Below, piece by piece: positions 53,576-64,000 of a stretch of 64,000 nucleotides of DNA; the stretch's first letter is position 1; every line of letters begins with the position of its first letter. The notes under the pieces were generated by a model. It was not told the origin of the DNA. It saw only the letters and a list, made by a program, of their open reading frames with translations, and did not search any database. Origin of the DNA: Diploptera punctata (Eukaryota; Arthropoda; Insecta; Blattodea; Blaberidae); contig JASPKZ010010272.1 of the NCBI GenBank assembly GCA_030220185.1, positions 3,769,501 through 3,833,500 on the forward strand, given 5' to 3'. The translations under genes were made by a program, and so were the position numbers.

Positions 53576-54833
53576 TTTATTTATGAACATATCCTGTATG
53601 ATGATAAACAGATCAAGAACCTAGTTAAAAGAATAAGAAGGACTTATACTGTCATTGCTGACTCAAAGGTTAACTGCTCAACTCAAAGCTTTGTTACCAC
53701 AAGCAACTACAGTCAATTTTAATATTACAGGTTCTTCTTACAAGCATCAACCATGGTTAATTTGACATTCACTTCTTTCTCGTTTATTATTGTCACTGGA
53801 ATTATGGATATCATATTTGCTATTGTAAGGGGAGGATACTAAGGGACTTTTTACTAAGCCATTTATAAGACCAAAGGCCTTGTATTTTCACTCTCTCTTA
53901 TGTCATGAACCATTTATATTTGTTCTCCTAACAGTTGTCTTATTTCTGTTTGAAAAATTGAGAGCAAGAGTGATGTAGTGATATAAAAAAGTGGGAAATT
54001 TGGAAAATAAATATTAAAAGGTTACAAGTTTTGATTTCCAAATATACCATAGATATATTGTTGATAGCGATGGTTATCGGCCTTTGGATGAAATGAGAAT
54101 TCTATAAGTGGAAAGAAATTTGATGATCCTATCGGAAATTCAAATGGCTTAATGGTTATCACAATGATGTACAGGGTCAGATATCAGGGGTTTGACTCCC
54201 AGTTCGAACATTATTTTTCTTATTTTATTTTGAGTCTGTTCATCTTACCTCAATATTAATAGATAAGCATACTCAAAATAAAATAATTAAAAGAACCTCA
54301 AAATATTACTTCCTAAAATAAAACAATTTTTCTTTGTAAAATAAAACTATATATAATTTTGGAAAATTTTAAATTAAAAATATAACATCAAAATACATTA
54401 GATACTTTGGATGTTTTTATTTAAATTAACATTTTCTAATCCTAGATAGAATTTATTTTTTTTAACATTTAAAGGACGAATGTCAGCAGATATACCTCCT
54501 CTATCACCGAAAGCCAGATAAATCTGGCATGTTGCAGGTAGTAAATTTTTATTCACAATCCTGCAAATTAAGGCTGTTAAGGCATTTAAATTCTGGCAAA
54601 TGGAAAGTGACGGGCATTTAAAGTATATTAAAGGTTAAAAGAGTTGAAACTAAGATTTACAGAACTGCAGCATCAGACTAACCACATTAATATTGAGGTA
54701 AGATGATCAAACTGAAAATAATATAATTAAAATAACCTCAAAATATCACTTCCTAAATTTAAATATTAACCACATGTCTCTTTATACAGTCATCTACAAA
54801 GACTTCAGTTGTGCCATAATTTAAATAACAAAC
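53576..54833. other. Intron with hairpin-element ends
   Basis: A tRNA-like remnant at 54170-54215 precedes a hairpin-element end (CATCTTACCTCAATATTAAT 54240, AACCTCAAAATATTACTTCC 54294). A second end, ATTAATATTGAGGTAAGATG then AACCTCAAAATATCACTTCC, is at 54688-54752. The rest was not recognised. Confidence 0.5.
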
Positions 54834-55000
54834 CTGTTGAGGGGTGGACATGGAAGATAGAGTTCTTCTTTTTCGAGCTCGTCTGGCACTTGAAGGTGAA
54901 GATGCTGATTCCTCTAGATAGTCCTCAGCTGCAATAGGAAGGGAAGGTGGAAGAGAGTCTTCGTCATGAGATGAAGATGTAGATGCTGGACCAGCCAAAC
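54834..55000 (-). CDS. BTB/POZ gene, exon 2
   Basis: 167 nt; acceptor TTTAAAAG (weak pyrimidine tract) enters in phase 1, donor GTTTGT leaves in phase 0. It encodes GLAGPASTSSSHDEDSLPPS through EESASSPSSARRARKRRTLS to TPQQ. ARRARKRR is a likely nuclear localisation signal. GLA directly follows LQIK of the BTB exon, as is usual in insect BTB proteins (LQIKGL), which supports the join. Confidence 0.85.
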
Positions 55001-55752
55001 CTTTTAAACACAATACAATATAACATTTACATGAAGTGAAAGTAACAAAGGAAAAATTAATAAGTTACAAAATTTGCTACATTTATTTCTTTGTATCTTT
55101 CAGATTTTTCTTTTTTATTACTTCTATTTTTACTTATACTTTTATCTGCAAGTTATATCTTATATTGACTGCATTATTAATATTAGGTAATTATGAATTA
55201 ACATATTAGTGATATAAGAATCTGTTCATTTAAGCTATCTAGTGAACAATGTTCAACATTCATTATAACTATTTTCACTGTTTTTTTGTTGGTTTCACTC
55301 ATTTTTAATAGGTGGCAATCTAGTTTTAATATATTCCATTTTTACTTAATATTTACACTCATTATGTGGTTTGTTGAACAATTTAGGGCTTGAAGGGGGC
55401 AAAACCCCCCTCTAGTTAGGTTTTTAAAAACACAAAACTATCCTAATTTTGAATCATGTACCTTGCAATATGTCGGGTACAGAGAAAATAGTAGTTTATT
55501 TAGAGAGAAAAAGAAATGTGATGTAAACCACTGTAACAATCATTACTGCCTTCTTCAGAGACTTTACACATAACTGACATCATTTTTATCCTAACTTAAA
55601 AAAGGGTAAGATTTATGACGCTTTTCTCTAATGTGGACTATAGATGGTTCGCCTGAACATGAAATTTTAAATTTGGAAGAAAATTGGTTTAGCTCTTTTT
55701 CCTAAACTCTAATTTGTCAGAAGGGAATAGATTATAACTCAATGGGACCTAC

Positions 55753-56232
55753 CTTTTATTTGAAGAGCTTCTGCAGCTGCCAGAAGAGAAGGAAGCTTAT
55801 CTTGACCAACATTTACTTCCCCTCTGTACATGAAATCTACAAGAGCCTGTACCTCCCAAAATTTGAGATCTTTCATAAGGACAATGGGATGTTGACATGG
55901 GTTTTGACTGAGCAGTTCTTCAAAGTAGGAGCTGCACGCAGAAAGTATCATTTTATGGCACTTGATGCTTCGACCCTCACAAGCCAATGTTACATCTACA
56001 AACTGCTCATTACTCAACAAGCTTGGGAATGTTGCCTGCATGTTTGAATGATAACTGTTCCACCTTAAACACACTTCTGGAGGTGGTGGAGGCGGCTGTG
56101 GAGGTGATACCGGCCGAGGTGGTTTTGTAATGGCAGGCTTAGGAGCGGGCTGAGATGTTGGAGGTAGAGATTTCTTCAGTGGTGGTGTTGGTGGTACCAA
56201 TGGCTTTGTACCTGCTGGTACAGTTTGGGGCA
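55753..56232 (-). CDS. BTB/POZ domain exon
   Basis: 480 nt; acceptor TTTTGTTTCAG (phase 1), donor GTAGGT (phase 1). About 52 proline-rich residues (PPTPPLKKSLPPTSQPAPKP) lead into a complete BTB domain, residues about 54-160: VCLRWNSYHSNMQATFPSLL, FVDVTLACEGRSIKCHKMIL, SACSSYFEELL, HPIVLMKDLKFWEVQALVDF, MYRGEVNVGQDKLPSLLAAA, EALQIKG. The domain mediates dimerisation in insect transcription and chromatin factors of the tramtrack/bric-a-brac group. An upstream start exon is required; I could not find it between 56232 and 64000. Confidence 0.9.
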
Positions 56233-56679
56233 CTGAAACAAAACAGAAACAATCAACTGTTAATATCATGCATTTATTTTATCTTTCCACTCTCACATAC
56301 AGAATCTGAATTGGCAGTAACTAACTAGCTGCACACATCTTAAATCAAGGCCTTGCAAAGTGGCTGGTAATATGGCTGTCTGTTAGTGTATGCAATACTG
56401 AGTTGAATTTTACTGCTGTGAATAAATTACAGGCAATGTGTTTTATTTTCCCTTTATGTCGGTTGCATTAATCATGGTTTAGAAATTTAATAATGAACAA
56501 TGATTTGCAAAACAAATCACCTGCTTGTGTCAAAATTGTTGATATACTTGTTAAGAGAGCACTTAAATAATGAATTATATATAATCTGTTTAAACTTAAA
56601 TCTTAACCTCTTGCAATTTTAAAAATATTTAATTAGAATTGACAATTACTATCATTTTAATATATCATTTATCGGCTCC

Positions 56680-57260
56680 ATGTCTCTGGTCCCAATGTTC
56701 GCAGGTTCAAACCTGGCCGAGGTTGATGGATTTTTTTTTAGGATGGAAAAATCCAAGGAGCGAGTCCTCCTGGAAAGACTTTAAGCTTTAAGCATTTTCA
56801 TGCTATGCTTTGCAGCTTTACTAGGGAATTATAGGTGTGGTAGCTTCCTGTTGCTTTCCACACTGGAGGATGATGATGATGGCCAGATGATGTCCGGGGA
56901 TCGTTTGGCCCTCAAATCTTCCTGACATGTCTTACAGGTAAGGAAAAACCCAAAAAGAAAACCTCACCCAGGAAGCTTGTCCCAACTGGGAATCAAACCC
57001 GGGCCCACTATGTGACAGGCAGCAGCACACTACCTCAAGACCACAGCGGTGGGAATAAAAGGTCTCTAAGCAAAATTTACTGATCTCAAACATCTTAGTA
57101 ATACCTCAGTTGCCTGTTAGATGTCTACTGAGTTGGTGTGTTGACCGCATGCCACTCATGACATCTATGGACAAATAAGGTAACTAAATTAACTTAGTCT
57201 AATAACTCCTAACAAGGGAGAGGCTATGGCTCAACATTGGGCTAAGCCATTATATTCATA
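56680..57260 (+). repeat. SINE family C, split by family A
   Basis: Head CAGGTTCAAACCTGGCCGAG and AGGATGGAAAAATCCAAGGA to about 56785; the body resumes at 57054 (CTCTAAGCAAAATTTACTGA) and ends CAACATTGGGCT near 57242. The middle is family A in reverse. Confidence 0.65.
56786..57053 (-). repeat. SINE family A nested in family C
   Basis: AGCATTTTCATGCTATGCTT at the low end and the tRNA-like head with GGGAATCAAACCCGGGCC at the high end (reverse orientation). The CATC tract is short. Confidence 0.65.
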
Positions 57261-57793
57261 AAATTGAAAAGCTAAAGGAAATTGAAACTGGTGCTTGTTT
57301 ATTTTCCTATTCATATAAAATGCTATGAAAAGACATGTTTTTCATAAGTGATTTTTACTCTTAAATAGCCCAATGTTGGTAATATTTTATTTCCCCATTA
57401 TTTAAAACAAAATCAATTCTTTCTGATATCAAAAGGAAGTTGGTTAATTTTCTTCAATAACAGTAATTAAAGCCTACATTATTTACATAATAATTTAATA
57501 TTTACTTAATAATATATTTACATAATAATTTAATGTATGATTAATATTCCATGTGTGTGACATGTATAACAGCAAAATTAGTTTATAATATTCATCATGT
57601 CATTAATTATTATTGCCATGTTGCTTTTATCACATCTGTAACATAGCAGCATTTTGTAAAAATTATGGTAGATGGTATTCAGTCAACAAGTGTTTGAACA
57701 CCAAAATAAATACACAGCATTCTTTAAGAAAGACTGCTATTTTACAAATTGGTTCAAACATGTAAGTGTCCAGGAGGACCATAAATATTTTGA

Positions 57794-57884
57794 AAAAAAA
57801 AAAACTTATCAATGAGGTAATTTATATATATATATATATAAAATTGTGTTACTGGCTGTCAAAAATTACCTCATTGATAAGTGT

Positions 57885-57925
<41 letters not shown>
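57794..57925. repeat. AT-microsatellite hairpin
   Basis: ACTTATCAATGAGGTAATTT and its reverse at 57866-57886 enclose an (AT)n tract; a longer (AT)n run with (AC)n follows at 57891-57938. The TGAGGTAA box suggests a hairpin-element remnant. Confidence 0.55.
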
Positions 57926-57945
<20 letters not shown>

Positions 57946-58434
57946 TTTTCCTTTAATTACATTTAAAAACTGAAGCTGATTTTTTTCAAAATCAAGAGAA
58001 CAAAAATTCTAGTATTGCTATAAAAAAGTCACTATGTATGACAGTTTAAAATGCAAGAGTATATAAATCAAACCTTTAAAAAATTAAATAAACTGTAAAA
58101 ATGCAGAAAGTGAAAGCCAACACTTTGGAATCTAAACCACAATCTGTAATTCAAATAATGTTCACTACCAGACAGCAGAAAGAATTAACTTGGGGACTGA
58201 TGTAAGGGAAAGCTCGTAAGGACTAAAACATATGATTTTTATGATTAATGGTGGATGTGAGAACAGTCGGCAACAAGCTCTTCAAAACAGACCTTTACTC
58301 TGTGCTACCACTTAACAGTCTTTAGATATGGTCAAGTATGCCAGTTTGTGAATTCTATGATGTCTGGTGGAGTCAAAAATAAACTTTCATAGTAAAGGTA
58401 GGAATGTAAACCATATTTGGCAGAAATTTGTAAA

Positions 58435-58920
58435 AAAATAAAAGATTATTTAAATTCATTGGAGAAAATTATTTTAAAAAATCACTTCATAAATGTTGTG
58501 CTTTTCACAATACCATTAAGTCTTGTAGACTGCAATGGGCAGGACATGTGGCACAAATGGGGAATGAAAGAGGTGCATGGAAGCTTCTTGTAGAAAAACC
58601 AGAGGGAAAATGCCCAGTTGGTAGACCAAGAATGAGGTGGGAGAATAACATTAACTATGATTTGAGGGAACTAGATTATACAGGGGATGATTGGAAAACA
58701 TTGGCTCAGGATAGGGATGTATGGAGAGCTTATGTCCATGCGGCCATGAACGTATGGGTTCGATAGTGCCAGAGAGTTAGTTGTTTCACAATACCGCAGT
58801 TTCAGACGACATCTCCAAGTTGTGACTGAAGATGGACAAGATGTCGTCTCAAACCGTGGTATCGTGAAAAGCACGAAATTTATGAGGTGAATTTTAAAAA
58901 AAAATTCTCCAATGAATTTA
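58435..58920. mobile_element. Hairpin element split by a LINE
   Basis: TTAAATTCATTGGAGAA (58451) opposes its reverse near 58902-58922; GTGCTTTTCACAATACC opposes GGTATCGTGAAAAGCAC. A hammerhead-like core follows the LINE: CTGAAGA 58826-58832, GAC/GTC stem, CAAAC (GAAAC expected) 58850-58854, GGTA 58858-58861. Confidence 0.7.
58515..58783 (+). mobile_element. 5'-truncated LINE, intact C-terminal frame, 12-bp duplication
   Basis: TTTCACAATACC occurs at 58503-58514 and 58784-58795. One open frame to the TAG at 58764-58766 reads IKSCRLQWAGHVAQMGNERG, then VGRPRMRWENNINYDLRELD and WKTLAQDRDVWRAYVHAAMN. The 3' end is GTGCCAGAGAGTTAGTTG with no long tail. Young, as no frame break has accumulated. 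Confidence 0.82.
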
Positions 58921-60200
58921 AATTTAAACTGTTATTAGACATATCATTCAGGACTTTTATGTATGAAAGAAAAAAAAAAGTATTTTGTTCTAATTTGCTG
59001 CTATTGATAAAATAAGCCACTCACTTTCCAAGGGGGAAAAATAAGTAACGGATTGAAATAAATTGGCTTCAATTGTAAGAGAAGTCAAAGTAAAAGAAAG
59101 ATTCTTAACAAATGGTCACAGATTGTTAATTGGCATTTTAAATACCCATGGGAATTGTACATATGGATGAGACATGAGTTGATATTGGGACCACATTTCA
59201 GAATTGTTCGTAAGAGTTAATATACATGGATAGATAACGAACAATAACGTCCCTTGACCTAATGTTACTTATGGAAACAACAACCTCAAGTTGCAATATT
59301 CAGATGTTCCCTTTTTCAGCTGTTGGAAGTAACATTGTTTGCCTTTAAGCAAACAAGAATCTTTTCAATAGTTTGCACAATTAGTAAAATGTTTGTTGAA
59401 ATTGTTTAAAATAACAAATATAGAACTATAGTTGGTTTCACAATTTTTCAAGCATTGTCAAGTGGAAAGAGAGCAAAGCTATGCTGAAAACTGCCAATTT
59501 ATTAACATGAACATGGAAAGATAAATCAGTGCATTCTGTTGATAATATTTTACTCACGTGACAAAGTTGTGTATTTACATATTTAAAATTTAATTGTGTA
59601 TATATCTACACTTTCTAATGAAGGATCATTTATACAGAAGGAGAGGACTAAATTTGTAATTGTTTTAGGCTCCAATCAAGACAAGTAGGCTACAGATATT
59701 CGAAAATAATAAGGAAGAAAATGAAGAGAGGATCATGATTCTAGGATTGATGAATCCACTAAGAATGTTCAACTTACCATGTTCATGTATTATGGATGCC
59801 AGAATTGCAAATTACTAACCTAGAATACAATCCTTGAAGTAGGGGAGAGATAAGAGTGTGAGAGAGGGGGGAGAATGGGAGTAAGGATTTGTTTGATAAC
59901 CTCTACTGTTATGTAGGTTTTGATATTTAATTGAATATTTGTATTACAAGATAATTGCATGTTCTAGTTTTCTTGTAAGATAACAAACTGAGATATCAAA
60001 ATTATATGACCACTTATACAATGTAGAATTAAAATCTGTCATTGCATGGGAAGTTGTTACAATTAATTCCAATTGCATTATAACTTTTTTGATTACCTGT
60101 CATTCATATTATTAGGATTTGTATTTTTTTGTCTAACATTATATGTTAATACAGAAACTAGTGAAGGGTAAGTAAATCTCTTGGAAATAATAAGACACAT
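58921..60200. other. Intergenic or intron, no gene seen
   Basis: No known repeat or exon recognised; a G-rich stretch (GAGAGAGGGGGGAGAATGGG) is at 59858-59880. Confidence 0.4.
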
Positions 60201-60209
60201 TCTTAAACT

Positions 60210-60535
60210 AAAAACTAAACTTCATAGCACGACAGGCCCTTGGCCTATCACTTGGCAGCTGGCCTCACATCTACATGTGTTAATCACAGAGGCAGAAGAT
60301 CATCCTGCCAGTGTAGTTGTGAGACATGTGATCAGCTGTTACAGCTGGTTTTCTCAACCCTGGAGCTGCTACTTGTTGTAGCTACTCAAATTCCTCAGGA
60401 TGCTGGGTGGCACCAGTCCCATACTGGTCGTAATTCCATGAGAAAATTTCTTCCCCCATGAAAACCCAAACCAGTGCAAGTCCTGCAGCTTTGCGCCAAG
60501 GCCTCTTGCCTTAACCACTCAGCTATGGCGTGGAA
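60210..60535 (-). repeat. SINE family D, full-length
   Basis: Reverse copy of 5645-5965, with the tRNA-like head (CCACGCCATAGCTGAGTGGT on the minus strand) at the high end. Confidence 0.65.
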
Positions 60536-60696
60536 CCATTCTTGAACAGCCACATTAATACTTTCAAACTAAAGCCCATGAATAGTAAGTAACAAAATAT
60601 AGGATGAAGAAATATATTTAGAGATTGAGTAGACAACTATTAGCATCCTCTCTTTAAAAGCAAAAACTAAAAAGAAATATTCCGCCTCTGAATAAT

Positions 60697-61290
60697 ATTC
60701 TATTAAGCCAAGTCTCTGCACCATGCAATGCTACACTCCACACAAAGCACTTCACTAGCCTCTTCCGTAATTCTTTTGCCAATGGTCTGCAGAAAATGCT
60801 TCCCTTCTTGTTAAGAGAAGCATTTTCTGTGGACCTTTGGCAAAAGAATTACAGAAGAGGATAGTAAGTGCTTTGTGTGGAGTGTAGCATTGTATGGCGC
60901 AGAGACTTTGACATTACGATGGAATGAGGAAAAGCAACTGGAAGCTTTTGAGATGTGGATATGGAGAAGAATGGAACGTATAAAATGGACGAAGTAAGAA
61001 ATAAAGATGTGCTAGACAGAGTGGGTGAAAGAAGAACAATGCTGGAACTCATAAAGAAGAAAAGAAATTGGATTGGCCACTGGCTAAGAAGAAACTGCCT
61101 GCTGAAGGATGCCCTAGAAGGAATAGTCAATGGAAAGAAAGTTAGAGGCAGAAAAGACATCAGACGATAGACAATATTAAAATAAATGGTTTATATGCAG
61201 ATACAAAAAGGAAAGCTGAGTTAAGGAAAGAGTGGAGAATGCTGAGTTTGCAGTGAAAGACTTGCTCTTGAGCACAACACTATGAATGAA
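60697..61290 (+). pseudogene. LINE 3' fragment with inverted 5' part
   Basis: The C-terminus reads RMERIKW, DEVRNKDVLDRVGERRTMLE, LIKKKRNWIGHWLRRNCLLK, ALEGIVNGKKVRGRKDIRR and INGLYADTKRKAELRKEWRM with frame breaks. Its first part (AGCATTTTCTGTGGACCTTT onward) is repeated in inverse orientation at 60700-60805, a pattern known from twin priming during LINE insertion. Confidence 0.72.
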
Positions 61291-61998
61291 TGAAGCTTGC
61301 ATTAGACAGTATAATCAACTTTTTACTTATCTTTTATTTTTAACTATACTCTTTTTATCTAAAGAATATAGCAGATGTAAACAAATCCCACATAATATCA
61401 GACTTTTTATTAGTTCTCCAACTCGTTACAACATAGCCTACACAGAAGCCTTCTGATATAACCCAAAGATCCAATGAAAGCTCTGAAATCATCTAGGTTT
61501 TGCTAACATCTACTCTATTCTATAGTAAAACAGAGTATAGCAGGTCAACAACACTTAAAAAGAGAAAAAGTCCTCTACTTCCTTAAATGTGTTTTAATGA
61601 AGTGATATTCAAATAAATGTTCTCAGCATAATTAAGCAATTTATGTTAATTTAATGTTTTGCTTAATACACATAAAATATATATTAATGTGAAAACAAAT
61701 ATCAGCCAAAATGTAAAATAGCTTATCAATACTTGATTTAACAACCATTTTAGAATACTAGATGAACTAGTCAATACTAAAATTTGCTTATTTCTTAGGT
61801 AGTTGGCTGCAGTGGCCTAGTGGTTATATTCTTGCCTTTGGTCCCAAGGGTCACGGTTCAAACCTGGTCGGGGTTGATGGATTATTTTGGATAGAAAAAA
61901 TCCAAGGAGTAAGTCCTCCGTGAGGGACTTTAAAGCTGTGAGTCCAGAGCCTGAAGATTTCAGGCTTGTAAAAGAACCTTAAGCCTGAATAAATTCAC

Positions 61999-63055
61999 AA
62001 GATAAGCCTGCTTACAATCCCTCTTCATAGCACTTTCTCTTATTCTACTTCCTTCACAGTAGCCTCTGCCCACTCCTGGAATTTCCTTCCTCAAGATATC
62101 AAGGGTTGCCGCACGCTTGGCACTTTTAAGTCATGCTTATACAGTTATCCGTTGTCTAATAATTATTTTTTCTCTATTTATTTAAATTTATACTATGCCA
62201 TTGATAATTTTTTCTCGCTTTTTTTTATATATATCTTGTACATGTTATATTTAATGTGTTAAATCTAGAGTAAATCAAAATATATTATAAATAACTAGAA
62301 GTCCCGGCCACGCGTTGCTGTGGCTAAGGTATGCGTTAAAAATATAAATTAAGTTGCTGTCTTTCAGCCAGATTACTTAAAACTAATACTTACACACGAA
62401 ATTAATCATATTGAAAATAAAATAAACACTGAACACACAAATTATGAAATAATCCATATTTGTAATTCAATTGAAATTCGCGGTTGCAACAAAAAGCACA
62501 GCCATCTGGATCTCTCTTTGTTAAATAATAAACCAATTACCTTACCAAATTATAGCTCGGGACCCAGCTCTGTGTGACTGAAAGGAATTTGCTGGACTCA
62601 GCTCTGTTAGTACTATGCGAAACAGAGAAGTATACCTCCTCCACACTTCCCCCCGCAAACACACAGAGCTTGGACCCGAGCTGTACCTTACACTGCCATC
62701 TGTTAGAATCATATGGAACTCACAGATCATTATAAATCTTTGTTAAATAATAAACAAATAATTTGCAATAAAAAATTAAGCAACTATAAATTTAGTTATA
62801 AACTACCCTAGGTCTCAAGTTGGATCAAACTGCACACAGTGTGCAAAATTTTATTAAAATCGGTTCAATAGTTTAGGATTCCATCGCGGACAAACAACGT
62901 GACACAAAATTTTTATATATTAAGATAATTGTATTGTATTTATAACATGTAATTGTAATTTAGGTGTATGACTATTTTTTTGTACTTTTAAAACCTCGTT
63001 GAGTGGCAGGCAAGGCCTTAACTCTGCCAGGTAAAATAAAGCTATTATTATTATA
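61999..63055 (+). pseudogene. LINE remnant inside a SINE, itself split
   Basis: 62030-62165 encodes SAHSWNFLPQDIKGCRTLGT then FKSCLYSYPLS, a LINE RT C-terminal motif (WN.LP..I....TL..FK..L). The 3' end after the next insertion reads GAGTGGCAGGCAAGGCCTTA and ends AAATAAAGCTATTATTATTA. Confidence 0.6.
62290..62930 (+). repeat. Insect LINE-derived repeat (ACTAGAAGTCCCGGC type)
   Basis: It starts ACTAGAAGTCCCGGCCACGC and ends with AAAATCGGTTCAATAGTTTA and CATCGCGGACAAACAACGTG, phrases common at the ends of RTE/Vingi-type repeats in insects. An internal inverted pair AGCTCGGGACCCAGCTCTGT and CAGAGCTTGGACCCGAGCT (62552 and 62662) brackets about 130 bp. Confidence 0.55.
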
Positions 63056-63363
63056 TAAAGTGACCTCTAAACAAAATTTATTGACCATCATCTACTAGAT
63101 GTCTCATTGGGTCGATATGTTGACCGTATACTAAAATAAGCATAACTAAATTAACTTGGTCTAGTAACTTCTAACAAAGGAGAGGCTAATGCCCAACATT
63201 GGGCTGTTTTTTATTAAACTCAATAGCTAAACTGGATTAAAATTAAATGAAATTTTTCTGAAATGAGAACTCTTGTTTACACTTGGAGAAAAACAAAACA
63301 CAGTATATATATTTATTTCCAAGTACAGAAGAGCTTTAAAAGTCAGCATTTTTCCTTTCTTAC

Positions 63364-63800
63364 CTTTTCTAAGCTGACATGTATCACACATTGATAAAAA
63401 AACATTTATCATTTGAGTTGTAATATTGGCATATTTCTTTGAAGTTTCAGTTTTCAGTTTATCTCGACCTACATGTCCTAGAGCTACATGAGTTGCTTCA
63501 ATAACATCAAAGATTTCCTCAGCAGGTAAATAGTATTTCACTGGTTCACTTTTTGACACGAGTTTCTTCGTTTTGCAAATCTCTAATACATCAAATCGCT
63601 TCAAACGTCTGTATTGCAAAGGTGTCTTCTTCATGGAAAATTTGGCTTCTTCAACTTCAGTCATAAGTTTATTGTATAAGTCTCTTGTCATTGCACTGTA
63701 ATGACTGACTTTTTCACTCTCCAAATGAAGAATTTTCTGCAAAAAACGTTCCTTTCCCACATTCTTCTTATACAATTGATTTTGAACTTCATTATTCATA
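63364..63800 (-). CDS. KRBA2/Ginger-like integrase zinc-binding exon
   Basis: 437 nt with acceptor TTTTGTTATCAG at the high end and donor GTAAGA at the low end. MNNEVQNQLYKKNVGKERFL starts right after the acceptor. SAMTRDLYNKLMTEVEEAKF, QYRRLKRFDVLEI and VKYYLPAEEIFDVIEATHVA lead into an H2C2 zinc-binding module: H in ATHVALGH, H in GHVGRD, then C in LSMCDTC. This layout matches KRBA2-like proteins, derived from Ginger/Gypsy integrases. The catalytic core would be in a following exon, not identified. It could be a domesticated gene or a transposon exon. Confidence 0.65.
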
Positions 63801-64000
63801 CTGATAACAAAAATTGTCTGGTTGCAAAACAAATATATATATAAATGTGTGCATTTATCAATAGCTATGAAACAACTGAAAAATACAGTTTTTTTCCTAT
63901 GAATGTTCAGAACTGGAAATACAAGAAAGAACATAACTGATTCAGTTCAGTTGAAACCAGTTTTAACTGGTAAAACTACAAATGCAAGAAAGCGCTTAAT

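Larger units (their letters stand above)
61806..63212 (+). repeat. SINE family C split by LINE sequence
   Basis: Head GGCTGCAGTGGCCTAGTGGT with box B GGTTCAAACCTG, body to about 61998 (AAGCCTGAATAAA). The 3' half resumes near 63056 (GTGACCTCTAAACAAAATTT) and ends CCCAACATTGGGCTG at 63208. Confidence 0.65.

Noticed and set aside
55742..56047. Plus-strand 101-residue ORF
   Set aside because: It is the antisense of the BTB-domain exon, whose minus-strand reading is clearly conserved.
57824..57938. AT/AC microsatellites (also 2234, 23161, 27304)
   Set aside because: Simple repeats; only noted where part of a larger element.

Overview
This window is intron and intergenic DNA from a repeat-rich animal genome. 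Short exons with GT/AG splice sites, mariner, piggyBac and hAT remnants, several tRNA-derived SINE families and LINE tails point to an insect. The LINE tail types suggest a polyneopteran with a large genome (cockroach or stick-insect like); that is inference, not proof.

Host genes. Two genes can be assembled exon by exon on the minus strand, with every splice phase agreeing. (1) A CUEDC2 homologue runs from about 19804 to 2339 in five exons (19699-19804, 14637-14842, 9424-9608, 4326-4505, 2339-2464). These give 263 residues, including an MFP-type CUE domain. The last C-terminal exon must lie left of the window. (2) A BTB/POZ protein runs from 56232 to 45189 in six exons, with one apparent 1-bp frameshift (exon 51215-51284). 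Its first exon(s) were not found. A third spliced open exon at 63364-63800 encodes an H2C2 integrase zinc-binding region of the KRBA2/Ginger-like type.

Mobile DNA. Nearly everything else is transposon. The dominant class is a family of foldback ('hairpin') elements. Their arms carry TATGAGGT/ACCTCATA boxes. Many enclose GIY-YIG endonuclease ORFs of Penelope-like retroelements (PLEs) and hammerhead-ribozyme-like cores (CTGANGA, stem II, GAAAC, GTH). At least eight copies are bounded by flanking direct repeats of 12 bp, or of 12-14 bp where chance matches extend them; a ninth has one mismatch. A second mobile unit of about 300-340 bp ends in a 73-nt tRNA-like sequence. It has inserted repeatedly, singly or as tandem or inverted multimers, into the hairpin elements and into a SINE. 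Those insertions have 6-15 bp duplications and, in several cases, recognisable empty sites elsewhere in the window.

Layout. 0-3 kb: PLE/tRNA-unit composite, then the left-most CUEDC2 exon. 3-20 kb: CUEDC2 introns filled with SINEs, LINEs, a piggyBac element and PLE hairpins. 20-45 kb: intergenic region with a second piggyBac, hairpin elements, tRNA-unit arrays, a hAT relic and a 1.58-kb near-perfect palindrome holding two GIY-YIG ORFs. 45-56 kb: BTB gene, whose introns hold a mariner, an array of four hairpins and LINE pieces. 56-64 kb: nested SINE/LINE remnants and the integrase-like exon. I saw no CRISPR, operon or prokaryotic signal. All coordinates were read by eye; element edges may be off by a few bases.
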